DNA of 64,000 bases from an uncultured Alistipes sp. (lineage in GTDB: Bacteria; Bacteroidota; Bacteroidia; Bacteroidales; Rikenellaceae): NCBI GenBank assembly GCA_937911745.1, contig CALDPX010000008.1:1-64000 (forward strand), read 5' to 3'. Positions 26,082 through 33,024 of this stretch are shown one piece after another. Under the pieces are notes generated by a model that saw nothing but the letters and a program-made list of their open reading frames with translations, was not told the origin of the DNA and did no database searches. How positions within the stretch are numbered: the stretch's first letter is position 1; every line of letters begins with the position of its first letter. The translations under genes and the position numbers were made by a program.

Positions 26082-26558
26082 ATGGCAAACGAAACAATTG
26101 TTCTGACCAAAGAGGGTTATAACAAATTAAGAGCCGAATTGGACCAGTTGCGTATTGTTGAGCGACCCAAAGCAGCCGATGCTATCGCTGAGGCTCGCGA
26201 CAAAGGCGACCTCTCGGAGAATGCTGAGTATGACGCAGCAAAAGAGGCACAGCGCAATCTCGAAGAGAAAATTATGCGTATGGAGATGATGCTCGCCAAT
26301 GCACGCATCATCGACGAGTCACACCTCGATATGAGCAAGGTGCAGATTCTCAACAAAGTGCGCATCCGCAATACTAAGACCGGTGCTGAGATGGAATACA
26401 CCTTAGTAGGCGACCACGAGGCAAACCTGATGGAGGGTAAACTCTCGGTGGAAACCCCCATTGGTCACGCACTGCTCGGTCACAAGAAGGGCGACAAAGT
26501 GGAGGTTCAGGTACCCGTTGGTATTATGGAGTTCGAGATTCTCGACATCTCCATCTAA
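26082..26558 (+). CDS. greA: Transcription elongation factor GreA
   Basis: 158 residues, the usual GreA length. The N-terminal coiled coil carries the conserved KEGYNKLRAELDQL and IAEARDKGDLSENAEYDAAKE; the acidic Asp/Glu tip of the latter stimulates RNA polymerase transcript cleavage. The C-terminal FKBP-like domain ends SVETPIGHALLGHKKGDKVE and a short beta strand. It rescues arrested RNA polymerase. Monocistronic, with its own consensus promoter and terminator. Confidence 0.97.
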   Translation: MANETIVLTKEGYNKLRAELDQLRIVERPKAADAIAEARDKGDLSENAEYDAAKEAQRNLEEKIMRMEMMLANARIIDESHLDMSKVQILNKVRIRNTKTGAEMEYTLVGDHEANLMEGKLSVETPIGHALLGHKKGDKVEVQVPVGIMEFEILDISI

Positions 26559-26583
26559 TCCACCATCCCACCACCACAAACAA

Positions 26584-26614
26584 AAACTCGACATTTTTTG
26601 TGTCGAGTTTTTTG
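26584..26614 (+). terminator. greA terminator
   Basis: Stem AAACTCGACA with TGTCGAGTTT, then TTTTGTTT. Confidence 0.9.
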
Positions 26615-26689
26615 TTTCATAGCACCCTGAAAATCAAGTTATTAGCATTTGCGGTGAAAAAAAGTGCAAAAAATTAACGCTTGCGTGCA

Positions 26690-26842
26690 ACGAATTGCCC
26701 CCCTTTTGCATCTATAAGTCAAGGAGGTCGCCTTTCTCTCCCTTTGGTGACCAGCCTACCAACTTCAAAATAGGATATGTGCGATGTGTGGCGCACATAT
26801 CAGTTAAAAGAGCCCGTTTTGTCTTAAACGGGCTCTTTCTTT
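26690..26842 (+). ncRNA. Candidate structured small RNA (unassigned)
   Basis: Three consecutive hairpins in gene-free sequence: GGTCGCC/GGTGACC (26726-26752), a perfect 10-bp GATATGTGCG/CGCACATATC (26774-26801), and a 13-bp terminator AAAGAGCCCGTTT/AAACGGGCTCTTT (26807-26838) followed by CTTTTG. The greA transcript already ends at 26614, so this terminator needs its own transcript. No clean TAnnTTTG promoter was found and no known RNA family was recognised; 5' end is approximate. Confidence 0.45.
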
Positions 26843-26900
26843 TGTCCAACGTCAAACGGTCACGGACTAACATCCCCCCCCAAAAAAAAATATCAGAGAA

Positions 26901-27140
26901 CGGAGGGATTTTTGGCGTCAGAGTGACACATTTGTGCAGGGATTTCCCACAACCGTATTAATTGCTACGCCAAAGCACCCGCTGGTTCCGAGTGTATATC
27001 GTGAGGCGAATAGTAGGCGCACAAGAAAATCCCCTCCGCAGGCGTCAGAGAGACGCTTTTGTGCAGGGAAGCCCCACAACAGTAAAACGAATAGAACGCG
27101 ATGGATGCTAGGCATACGAGAAAGCGGAGTCCGCAGTTTA
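26901..27140 (+). repeat. Repeat R4, two tandem diverged copies
   Basis: Copy 1 starts GGCGTCAGAGTGAC (26914) and copy 2 GGCGTCAGAGAGACGC (27041). Both continue TTTGTGCAGGGA...CCCACAAC, which folds as TTGTG/CACAA plus GGG/CCC, and both end ...AGAAA...TCCGCA. Copy 1 is enclosed by CGGAGGGATTTTT (26901-26913) and AAAATCCCCTCCG (27026-27038). A related hairpin is at 63970-63985 in reverse. Confidence 0.65.
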
Positions 27141-27165
27141 CTTGACGTAAATGAGGACTCCGCTT
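27122..27165 (+). repeat. Hairpin repeat R2, copy c
   Basis: AAGCGGAGTCC (27122-27132) pairs perfectly with GGACTCCGCTT (27155-27165) around GTTTAC (27136-27141) and GTAAAT (27147-27152). A separate hairpin TATAACGC/GCGTTATA follows at 27173-27197, just before the lipoprotein stop. Confidence 0.8.
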
Positions 27166-27203
27166 ATCGAAGTATAACGCCGCAGACGCGCGTTATATTA
27201 GTT

Positions 27204-28952
27204 TTACATAGTCTGCATCAACTCATAGAACTCAATATCATTCTCAGCCTGAGCCTTCAACTCGGGTTTGGCAGCGATTGCGCTCTTCAAGTAAGCAGTT
27301 GCCTTCTCTACGTCACCCTCGCGGTTTGCGATGATGGCACGGATGTAATCAGCATCTGCACCCTTAACCTCTGCGATGGCAGCCTTTGCACCCTCAACGT
27401 TGTTGTCGCAAAGTTCAGCAACTGCAAGGTTGTAACCGGTGAGTTTGGTCTTAGCCTCCTGATAGTTACCCTCTGCAAGTGCGAGAGCGCCCTCGGTAGC
27501 CTTCACAGCCTCTGCATCGGCACTTGCGAGATACTTCTTAGCATTCTCCAAGTCACCCATTGCGAGTGCTACGGCAGCAAGGTTACCAGCAACTACGGGC
27601 TCAGCCTCGGCTTTCTCGAAAGCAGCCTTTGCCTCGGGCAGTTTGCCTACGATAGCATAGCAAACACCAAGGTTGTTGTATGCACGAGCGTCATCATATT
27701 TGGTTGCAGCTTTCTCGTAGATGGCGGTCTTCTCAGCAACATTGTCGGTAAGGGTTGCAGCGTGCAAAAGGTGCTCTGCATCGAGGCAGTCGCAGCCTTT
27801 CTTTGCAGCCTCCAAGATCTCCTCGTCGGTCAAACCTGCGTAGGTAGCCTCAACAGCGAAACGGGTGCGACGCAACTGGGGAAGAATCTCCTCTGCCAAC
27901 ACTTTGAATACTGCGCTCATATTCTGAATCTCCTGGTCGCGCTCAACGGGCGAAGAGTACATTTGCAGAACATTGAGAATGAGGTCTTTGTCCTCGATAT
28001 CGGAGTTCTCAACCAAGGTCTTGAAACCATCCCAATCCTCGCCATAGGAAGCGATCTCATAGTTCAAACCCTCAACGCCTTTGAGCTGTTTTTGCATAGC
28101 CTTAGCACCAGTTTTACTACGCTGCTCCGAGAGTTTGTTATTGAATTTCTCAGGACCGTCGGGCGAAGCGTAACCCGAAGCATAAACATTACCAAGTGTG
28201 GTGCGCTCTGCTGTGCTGTTGGTAGCAACAAACTCTTTGAAGAGAGCAACCTGCTCGCTGGTAAGCTGGTTCTTGCGAACATTAGACGAGTTGATTTGGT
28301 ATTTAATCTCAGCCTCGGCGCTCTTAACCGAACTGCGCTCGAAGTTACCCTCAGCCATGGTGTAGTGACCATTGTTGGGAGTAGCAACCTTACCCTCAAC
28401 AACTGCTACCTCCTCAACGGGAGCAGCAACCTCTTCGCTCTTGGCAGCGTTGCCAACACCCTGTGCAAGCGACTGAACGGCGTTGATACCTTTGGCTGCT
28501 GCGATGGTAGCCCAAGGTGTGAAGTCGGGCATCTCTTTGCACTCATCAAAGCATTTAGCCTCAACACGCAACTCCAAAGTACCTACCACACCTTTGTCGA
28601 AGGGGAAAGAGATGTGCTGGGTGTAAGAACCACCCTCAAAACGGCTGATGGCTGTGTAGTTACCTACAACATCCTCGCCCTGAACATATTTGGGTGCGCA
28701 AGCAATCTCCTCCGAACCGTAAACAAATACGGGGGTGATTTTCAAAATGGTCTCCTCATCGAAAAACATCTCAGGGAAAGTTACGGTAATGTCAGCCTCA
28801 ACGGTCGAGCCTTTGAGGGTCAATACCTCAGGTACGCAGGTTACCTGAATTTGGTCCTGCTTTTTCTGCATTTTCTCATAGCACTCGCCACAGCCAACCA
28901 ACATAGTTGCAACCATCGAAAGTACCAGACTTACAGTAGCCAATCTTTTCAT
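27204..28952 (-). CDS. OmpA-like/TPR outer-membrane lipoprotein
   Basis: 582 residues. Signal ending TMLVGC. Residues about 30-130 form a beta domain, and about 255-330 resemble an OmpA-type peptidoglycan-binding segment (VYASGYASPDGPEKFNNKLS, EQRSKTGAKAMQ). From about 385 to the end there are TPR-like helical repeats rich in Ala/Glu (ARAYNNLGVCYAIVGKLPEA, LEGNYQEAKTKL-like units). Similar proteins are abundant outer-membrane lipoproteins of Bacteroidales. Likely role: anchoring the outer membrane to peptidoglycan and scaffolding. Monocistronic, between repeats R2/R4 and pnp. Confidence 0.75.
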   Translation of the reverse strand: MKRLATVSLVLSMVATMLVGCGECYEKMQKKQDQIQVTCVPEVLTLKGSTVEADITVTFPEMFFDEETILKITPVFVYGSEEIACAPKYVQGEDVVGNYTAISRFEGGSYTQHISFPFDKGVVGTLELRVEAKCFDECKEMPDFTPWATIAAAKGINAVQSLAQGVGNAAKSEEVAAPVEEVAVVEGKVATPNNGHYTMAEGNFERSSVKSAEAEIKYQINSSNVRKNQLTSEQVALFKEFVATNSTAERTTLGNVYASGYASPDGPEKFNNKLSEQRSKTGAKAMQKQLKGVEGLNYEIASYGEDWDGFKTLVENSDIEDKDLILNVLQMYSSPVERDQEIQNMSAVFKVLAEEILPQLRRTRFAVEATYAGLTDEEILEAAKKGCDCLDAEHLLHAATLTDNVAEKTAIYEKAATKYDDARAYNNLGVCYAIVGKLPEAKAAFEKAEAEPVVAGNLAAVALAMGDLENAKKYLASADAEAVKATEGALALAEGNYQEAKTKLTGYNLAVAELCDNNVEGAKAAIAEVKGADADYIRAIIANREGDVEKATAYLKSAIAAKPELKAQAENDIEFYELMQTM

Positions 28953-29071
28953 AATGTTTTGATTTTCTGATGTTTATTATTGTTATTACTAAATTTCGTT
29001 CTCGCGAACCTCTCTTTGTGCCGATAGTGGTTTAGCGCGGCATTTGCCGTCCTACACCACTATACGACTAA

Positions 29072-29079
29072 CAAAGATA
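29072..29079 (-). promoter_or_regulatory. -7 box of the OmpA/TPR lipoprotein gene
   Basis: TATCTTTG on the minus strand, about 120 nt upstream of the start; no clear -33 box. Nothing else stands out in 28953-29132. Confidence 0.5.
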
Positions 29080-29132
29080 TATGTTTTTTTCAATAAAACG
29101 TTCCCTTCAAGGAAAAAAACAGCCACTCAGCG

Positions 29133-31352
29133 CTATTTTTTCTCTCTACGCTCGGGGCGACGACCGTTCTTGCGGTCACCCGAGTGCTCGCCTTTGGGGC
29201 GTGCAGGACGCTCGGCGGGCTCTACATAGCCTTCGGGCTTGGGTAGAAGTGCCTTGCGCGAGAGTTTGAGTTTGCCGGTTTTGGGATCGCTGCCAATGAG
29301 TTTAACCTCGATCATTTCGCCCTCCTGCAAACCGGTGTCACCCATAGTCTCGAAGCGCTTGTAGTCAATCTCAGAGATGTGCAGCAGCGCGTCCTTGCCG
29401 GGAAGAATCTCAACAAACGCACCAAAATCTACTATGGTCTTGATTTTACCATTGTAAACCTCGCCTATTTCGGGAACGGCTACGATACCATTGATACGTG
29501 CCAATGCGGCATCCATACCATCTTTATCAACACCGAATATATCCACAATTCCCTTGCCATCTTTCTCGGTAATGGTGATGGTGGTATTGGTGGTTTTCTG
29601 GATGTCCTGGATAACCTCGCCACCCTTGCCGATAACTGCACCGATAGAGTCCTGAGGGATGATAATCTGAACGATGCGGGGCACGAAGGGGCGGAAGTCC
29701 TCGCGGGGCTCGGCAATGCACTCGGTGAGTTTGCCAAGGATGTGCATCCTACCCTGGCGAGCCTGCTCCAAAGCCTTAGCCAACACCTCATACGACAGAC
29801 CATCAACCTTGATATCCATCTGAGTTGCGGTGATACCGTCAGCAGTACCGGTAACCTTGAAGTCCATATCGCCCAAGTGGTCCTCATCGCCGAGGATATC
29901 CGAGAGAATAGCGTATCTGTCGCCCTCCGAGATAAGACCCATAGCGATACCCGAAACGGGTTTTTTCATCTTCAAGCCCGAGTCCATAAGTGCCAAAGTA
30001 CCGGCACATACGGTAGCCATTGAGGAGGAACCGTTCGACTCCAAGATGTCGCTCACTACGCGCACAGCATAGGGGTTATCCTCGCCCACGGGAACCATAG
30101 GTTTCAGAGCCCTCCAAGCCAAGTTTCCGTGACCAATCTCGCGGCGCGAGAGGCTACGTGCGGGGCGAGCCTCGCCGGTCGAGAAGGGAGGGAAGTTATA
30201 GTGAAGAACGAACTGCTCGCTACCCTGAGTGAGTACCTCGTCAATCATCTTCTCATCGAGTTTGGTGCCGAGGGTTACGGTCGAGAGCGACTGAGTCTCA
30301 CCGCGAGTGAAGACAGCCGAGCCGTGAGCGCAGGGGAGAACGCCAACCTCGCACCAGATGGGGCGAATCTCGTCGGTCTTACGACCATCCAGACGCTTAC
30401 CCTCATCGAGAATCATATTACGCATAGCCTTCTTCATAACCTCATCGTGGAAGTAGCGGTGAATCATACCCTTCTTCTCTTCCAACTCTTCCTCGGTAAA
30501 CTGCTCGCAGAACTCAGCCTCCAAAGCCTCGAAAGCCTCGCTACGCTCGTGTTTTGCGCTACCTGCGGTAGCAATGGCGTATGCTTTATCGTAGGTCTCG
30601 GCAACAACTTTTGCCTTCAACTCCTCGTCATTTACCTCGTGGCAGTACTCCCTCTTGACATCCTTGCCGAGTTCTTTTGCGAGTTCAATCTGAGCCAAGC
30701 ACTGGGGTTTGATAGCCTCGTGAGCAAACTTAATAGCCTCCAACATATCTGCCTCGCTAACCTCTTTCATCTCACCCTCAACCATAAGGATGTTGTCGTA
30801 GGTTGCACCAACCATAAGGTCGATATCGGCATTCTCATTCTGCTCGAATGTGGGGTTAATCATCAGCTCGCCATTTACCCTTGCTACCCTCACCTCGGAG
30901 ATGGGGCACTCGAAGGGGATGTCCGACACTGCAAGTGCAGCCGAAGCAGCCAAACCTGCCAAAGCGTCGGGCTGAATATCTTTTGCAGCCGAGATAAGAT
31001 TTACGGTCACGAACACCTCTGCGTGGTAGTTCGAGGGGAACAAGGGGCGCAATGCGCGGTCGATAAGCCTTGCTACCAAAATCTCGCTATCCGAAGGGCG
31101 AGCCTCACGTTTGAGGAAACCGCCGGGGAAGCGACCTGCTGCTGCATACTTCTCGCGGTACTCTACCGAGAGGGGCATAAAGTCACAATCATCCTTTGCA
31201 TCCTTTGCTGCTACTACGGTAGCGAGCAACATTGTGTCACCTTGCTGAACGATTACCGAACCGTCAGCCTGTTTGGCATACTTGCCAGTAGAAATGGTAA
31301 TTTCGCGCTCTGCATCGAGCTTGATTACCTTCTTGATTTCGTTGTACAACAT
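29133..31352 (-). CDS. pnp: Polyribonucleotide nucleotidyltransferase (PNPase)
   Basis: 739 residues from MLYNEIKK; upstream in-frame codons fall in the intergenic hairpin. Two RNase PH domains: the first has SVEYREKYAAAGRFPGGFLK, the second FTRGETQSLSTVTLG, FPPFSTGEARPARSLSRREI and the catalytic DILGDEDHLGDMDFKVTG. KH (IIIPQDSIGAVIGKGGEVIQ) and S1 (GEVYNGKIKTIVDFGAFVEI) domains follow, then a basic Arg/Lys/Pro tail. It degrades RNA 3' to 5' by phosphorolysis. Downstream of rpsO as in many bacteria. Confidence 0.97.
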   Translation of the reverse strand: MLYNEIKKVIKLDAEREITISTGKYAKQADGSVIVQQGDTMLLATVVAAKDAKDDCDFMPLSVEYREKYAAAGRFPGGFLKREARPSDSEILVARLIDRALRPLFPSNYHAEVFVTVNLISAAKDIQPDALAGLAASAALAVSDIPFECPISEVRVARVNGELMINPTFEQNENADIDLMVGATYDNILMVEGEMKEVSEADMLEAIKFAHEAIKPQCLAQIELAKELGKDVKREYCHEVNDEELKAKVVAETYDKAYAIATAGSAKHERSEAFEALEAEFCEQFTEEELEEKKGMIHRYFHDEVMKKAMRNMILDEGKRLDGRKTDEIRPIWCEVGVLPCAHGSAVFTRGETQSLSTVTLGTKLDEKMIDEVLTQGSEQFVLHYNFPPFSTGEARPARSLSRREIGHGNLAWRALKPMVPVGEDNPYAVRVVSDILESNGSSSMATVCAGTLALMDSGLKMKKPVSGIAMGLISEGDRYAILSDILGDEDHLGDMDFKVTGTADGITATQMDIKVDGLSYEVLAKALEQARQGRMHILGKLTECIAEPREDFRPFVPRIVQIIIPQDSIGAVIGKGGEVIQDIQKTTNTTITITEKDGKGIVDIFGVDKDGMDAALARINGIVAVPEIGEVYNGKIKTIVDFGAFVEILPGKDALLHISEIDYKRFETMGDTGLQEGEMIEVKLIGSDPKTGKLKLSRKALLPKPEGYVEPAERPARPKGEHSGDRKNGRRPERREKK

Positions 31353-31403
31353 CTTTTTTTCGTCTAATATAATTGCATCCAAAATTGTAATTTCCAAACG
31401 CAA

Positions 31404-31441
31404 AGCAAAGGCAAGTACCATAATGGGACATTGCCTTTGCT
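31404..31441 (-). promoter_or_regulatory. Hairpin in the rpsO-pnp intergenic region
   Basis: A perfect 11-bp stem AGCAAAGGCAA/TTGCCTTTGCT with a 16-nt loop, without a long T run. It occupies the place of the RNase III-processed hairpin that governs pnp autoregulation in E. coli; equivalence is inference. Confidence 0.5.
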
Positions 31442-31466
31442 GTTACACCTCTCCTTAACGCGGGGA

Positions 31467-31739
31467 TTATTTGCGGATACCAAGAGCCTTGATAATAGCC
31501 CTGTAACGCTCAATGTCCACACGTTTGAGATAGTCGAGCAACTGACGGCGCTTACCTACCAAACGGAGGAGTGCGCGCTGTGTACCGTAGTCGTGACGGT
31601 TCTGTTTCATGTGCTCGGTAAGGTGGTTGATACGGTAGGTAAAAAGTGCTACCTGGCTCTCAGGCGAACCGGTATCTACTTTCGAAGCACCGTACTGACC
31701 GAAAAGCTCCTGCTTTTTCTCTGCGTTCAAATAACTCAT
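31467..31739 (-). CDS. rpsO: 30S ribosomal protein S15
   Basis: 90 residues, four-helix S15 with TGSPESQVALFTYRINHLTE, HMKQNRHDYGTQRALLRLVG and KRRQLLDYLKRVD. It binds the central domain of 16S rRNA, nucleating bridge formation with S6/S18. Immediately upstream of pnp in the same direction. Confidence 0.98.
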   Translation of the reverse strand: MSYLNAEKKQELFGQYGASKVDTGSPESQVALFTYRINHLTEHMKQNRHDYGTQRALLRLVGKRRQLLDYLKRVDIERYRAIIKALGIRK

Positions 31740-31812
31740 TGTTTTGTAAAATTTAGTTATGTTCCACTTTGCGGCGAATCCGCCTTATCCCGAATATCGC
31801 CAAAGCGTGGCG

Positions 31813-31842
31813 CAAAATTACACATAAAATTCAAAATTCAAA
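31813..31842 (-). promoter_or_regulatory. rpsO promoter using a heptamer-repeat TTTG
   Basis: On the minus strand TAATTTTG (31813-31820) lies 18 nt from a TTTG (31839-31842) that belongs to the heptamer array at 31826-31859. The leader between promoter and start carries two small hairpins. Confidence 0.5.
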
Positions 31843-31859
31843 ATTCAAAATTCAAAATT
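31826..31859. repeat. Heptamer tandem repeat (AATTCAA type)
   Basis: Four to five 7-bp ATTCAAA units, the same unit as at 13557 and 32978. Confidence 0.9.
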
Positions 31860-31920
31860 TTTGATTTTTAGCCAATTAGTGTGCTTTTTGCCGATTGGCT
31901 ACAAAACAAATTTCCCAATT

Positions 31921-31956
31921 CTCAACTTTCAACTTTCAACTTTCAACTTTCAACTC
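31921..31956. repeat. Heptamer tandem repeat (CAACTTT type)
   Basis: Five 7-bp units immediately upstream of the apbE -7 box. Confidence 0.9.
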
Positions 31957-31964
31957 TATATTTG
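31934..31964 (+). promoter_or_regulatory. apbE promoter, close to the start codon
   Basis: TTTC (31934-31937, inside the heptamer array), 19 nt, TATATTTG (31957-31964). The ATG is at 31969, so the transcript would begin at or very near the start codon. Confidence 0.55.
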
Positions 31965-31968
31965 TGGT

Positions 31969-33024
31969 ATGAAACACTCGAAACTCATCTTTCCCCTTGT
32001 GTTGGCTGCCGTTGTGGTGGCTCTTTTGGTTGTGGATTGCCGCCGTAACTCCGCTCAAAAAGAGGTACAACCATCTGTAACTCTGCGTGGTGAGGCTCTC
32101 GGCACATTCTATCAAATCACTGCCGTAGGCTCACTATCGGACGATTTTGGGCAGAGGCTCGACTCCCTCTTCGAGGTTGCCAATCGTTCGATGAGCATCT
32201 TCAACCCCCAATCGCTACTGAGTCGCATCAATCGTGGCGAGGTGGAGGAGGCTGACGAGCATATAGCCTTCTGCGTAGAGATGGCGCAGCGGGTGAGTCG
32301 TCTTTCGGATGGCGCATACGACATCACCATCAAACCACTTGTGGAGGCGTTTGGTTTTGCGGGCAAAGACCCCGACTACAAGGTCAACATAGACTCGCTT
32401 TTGCAATTTGTGGGCTACGAGAAGGTGCGGGTAGAGGGCTCTAAAATCATCAAGAGCGACCCACGCACAACCATAGACCTCAACTCCATAGCCAAAGGTT
32501 ATACGGTTGATTTGGCAGCCAGACTCTTGGAGAGTGAGGGGTGCACCGACTACCTTATAGATATTGGCGGAGAGATTTACTGCCGAGGCACCAATCCTCG
32601 CGGCGAGAGGTGGGGTGTGGGCATAGAGACACCATTTGAGGGCAATTTTTCACTCACGGGCGAACACATAACCACCGTTGTGAGGGTGTCGGAGGTGGGT
32701 ATGGCAACCAGCGGCAACTACCGCAACTACCGTACCGACTCCGAGGGCAACAAGTACACACATATCATAGACCCTCGCACAGGCGAGAACACCACCTCTT
32801 CGCTCCTTTCGGCTACGGTGTTGGCAGAGAGTTGCGCCCTGGCAGACGCCTATGGCACAATGTTCATAGCCCTCGGCTTGGAACGCTCGCGCGAGATTGC
32901 CGAGAGGGAGAATATCGCTGCCCTTTTCATCTACGATGACGGAGGCAAGATGAAGGTGTGCAAAAGCGACGCTTTTGAATTCAAAATTCAAAATTCAAAA
33001 TTCAAAATTAGGGAGTCGAAATGA
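31969..33024 (+). CDS. apbE: FAD:protein FMN transferase (ApbE)
   Basis: 351 residues from MKHSKLIF; the upstream in-frame extension reads through heptamer repeats and the promoter and was rejected. The N-terminus is a membrane anchor with a lipobox-like VVDC. ApbE signatures: GTFYQITA, SMSIFNPQSLLSRINRG, DGAYDITIKPLVEAFGF, DLNSIAKGYTVDLAARLL, DIGGEIYCRGTNP and THIIDPRTGENT. It attaches FMN to Thr of proteins such as Rnf/Nqr subunits using FAD and Mg2+, outside the cytoplasm. The last ~15 residues (KIQNSKFKI) are encoded by an invading heptamer repeat. Its stop overlaps the uvrD start (ATGA). Confidence 0.93.
   Translation: MKHSKLIFPLVLAAVVVALLVVDCRRNSAQKEVQPSVTLRGEALGTFYQITAVGSLSDDFGQRLDSLFEVANRSMSIFNPQSLLSRINRGEVEEADEHIAFCVEMAQRVSRLSDGAYDITIKPLVEAFGFAGKDPDYKVNIDSLLQFVGYEKVRVEGSKIIKSDPRTTIDLNSIAKGYTVDLAARLLESEGCTDYLIDIGGEIYCRGTNPRGERWGVGIETPFEGNFSLTGEHITTVVRVSEVGMATSGNYRNYRTDSEGNKYTHIIDPRTGENTTSSLLSATVLAESCALADAYGTMFIALGLERSREIAERENIAALFIYDDGGKMKVCKSDAFEFKIQNSKFKIRESK
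32978..33009. repeat. Heptamer repeat inside the 3' end of apbE
   Basis: Four ATTCAAA units in coding sequence. They encode the lysine/phenylalanine-rich tail of ApbE. Confidence 0.85.

Noticed and set aside
26934..28970. 678-codon plus-strand frame opposite the OmpA/TPR lipoprotein
   Set aside because: It begins in repeat R4 and runs antisense to a protein with signal peptide, OmpA and TPR features; the translated sequence shows no domain.
31861..31968. N-terminal extension of ApbE from 31861
   Set aside because: It is encoded by heptamer repeats and the promoter and would mask the membrane anchor.
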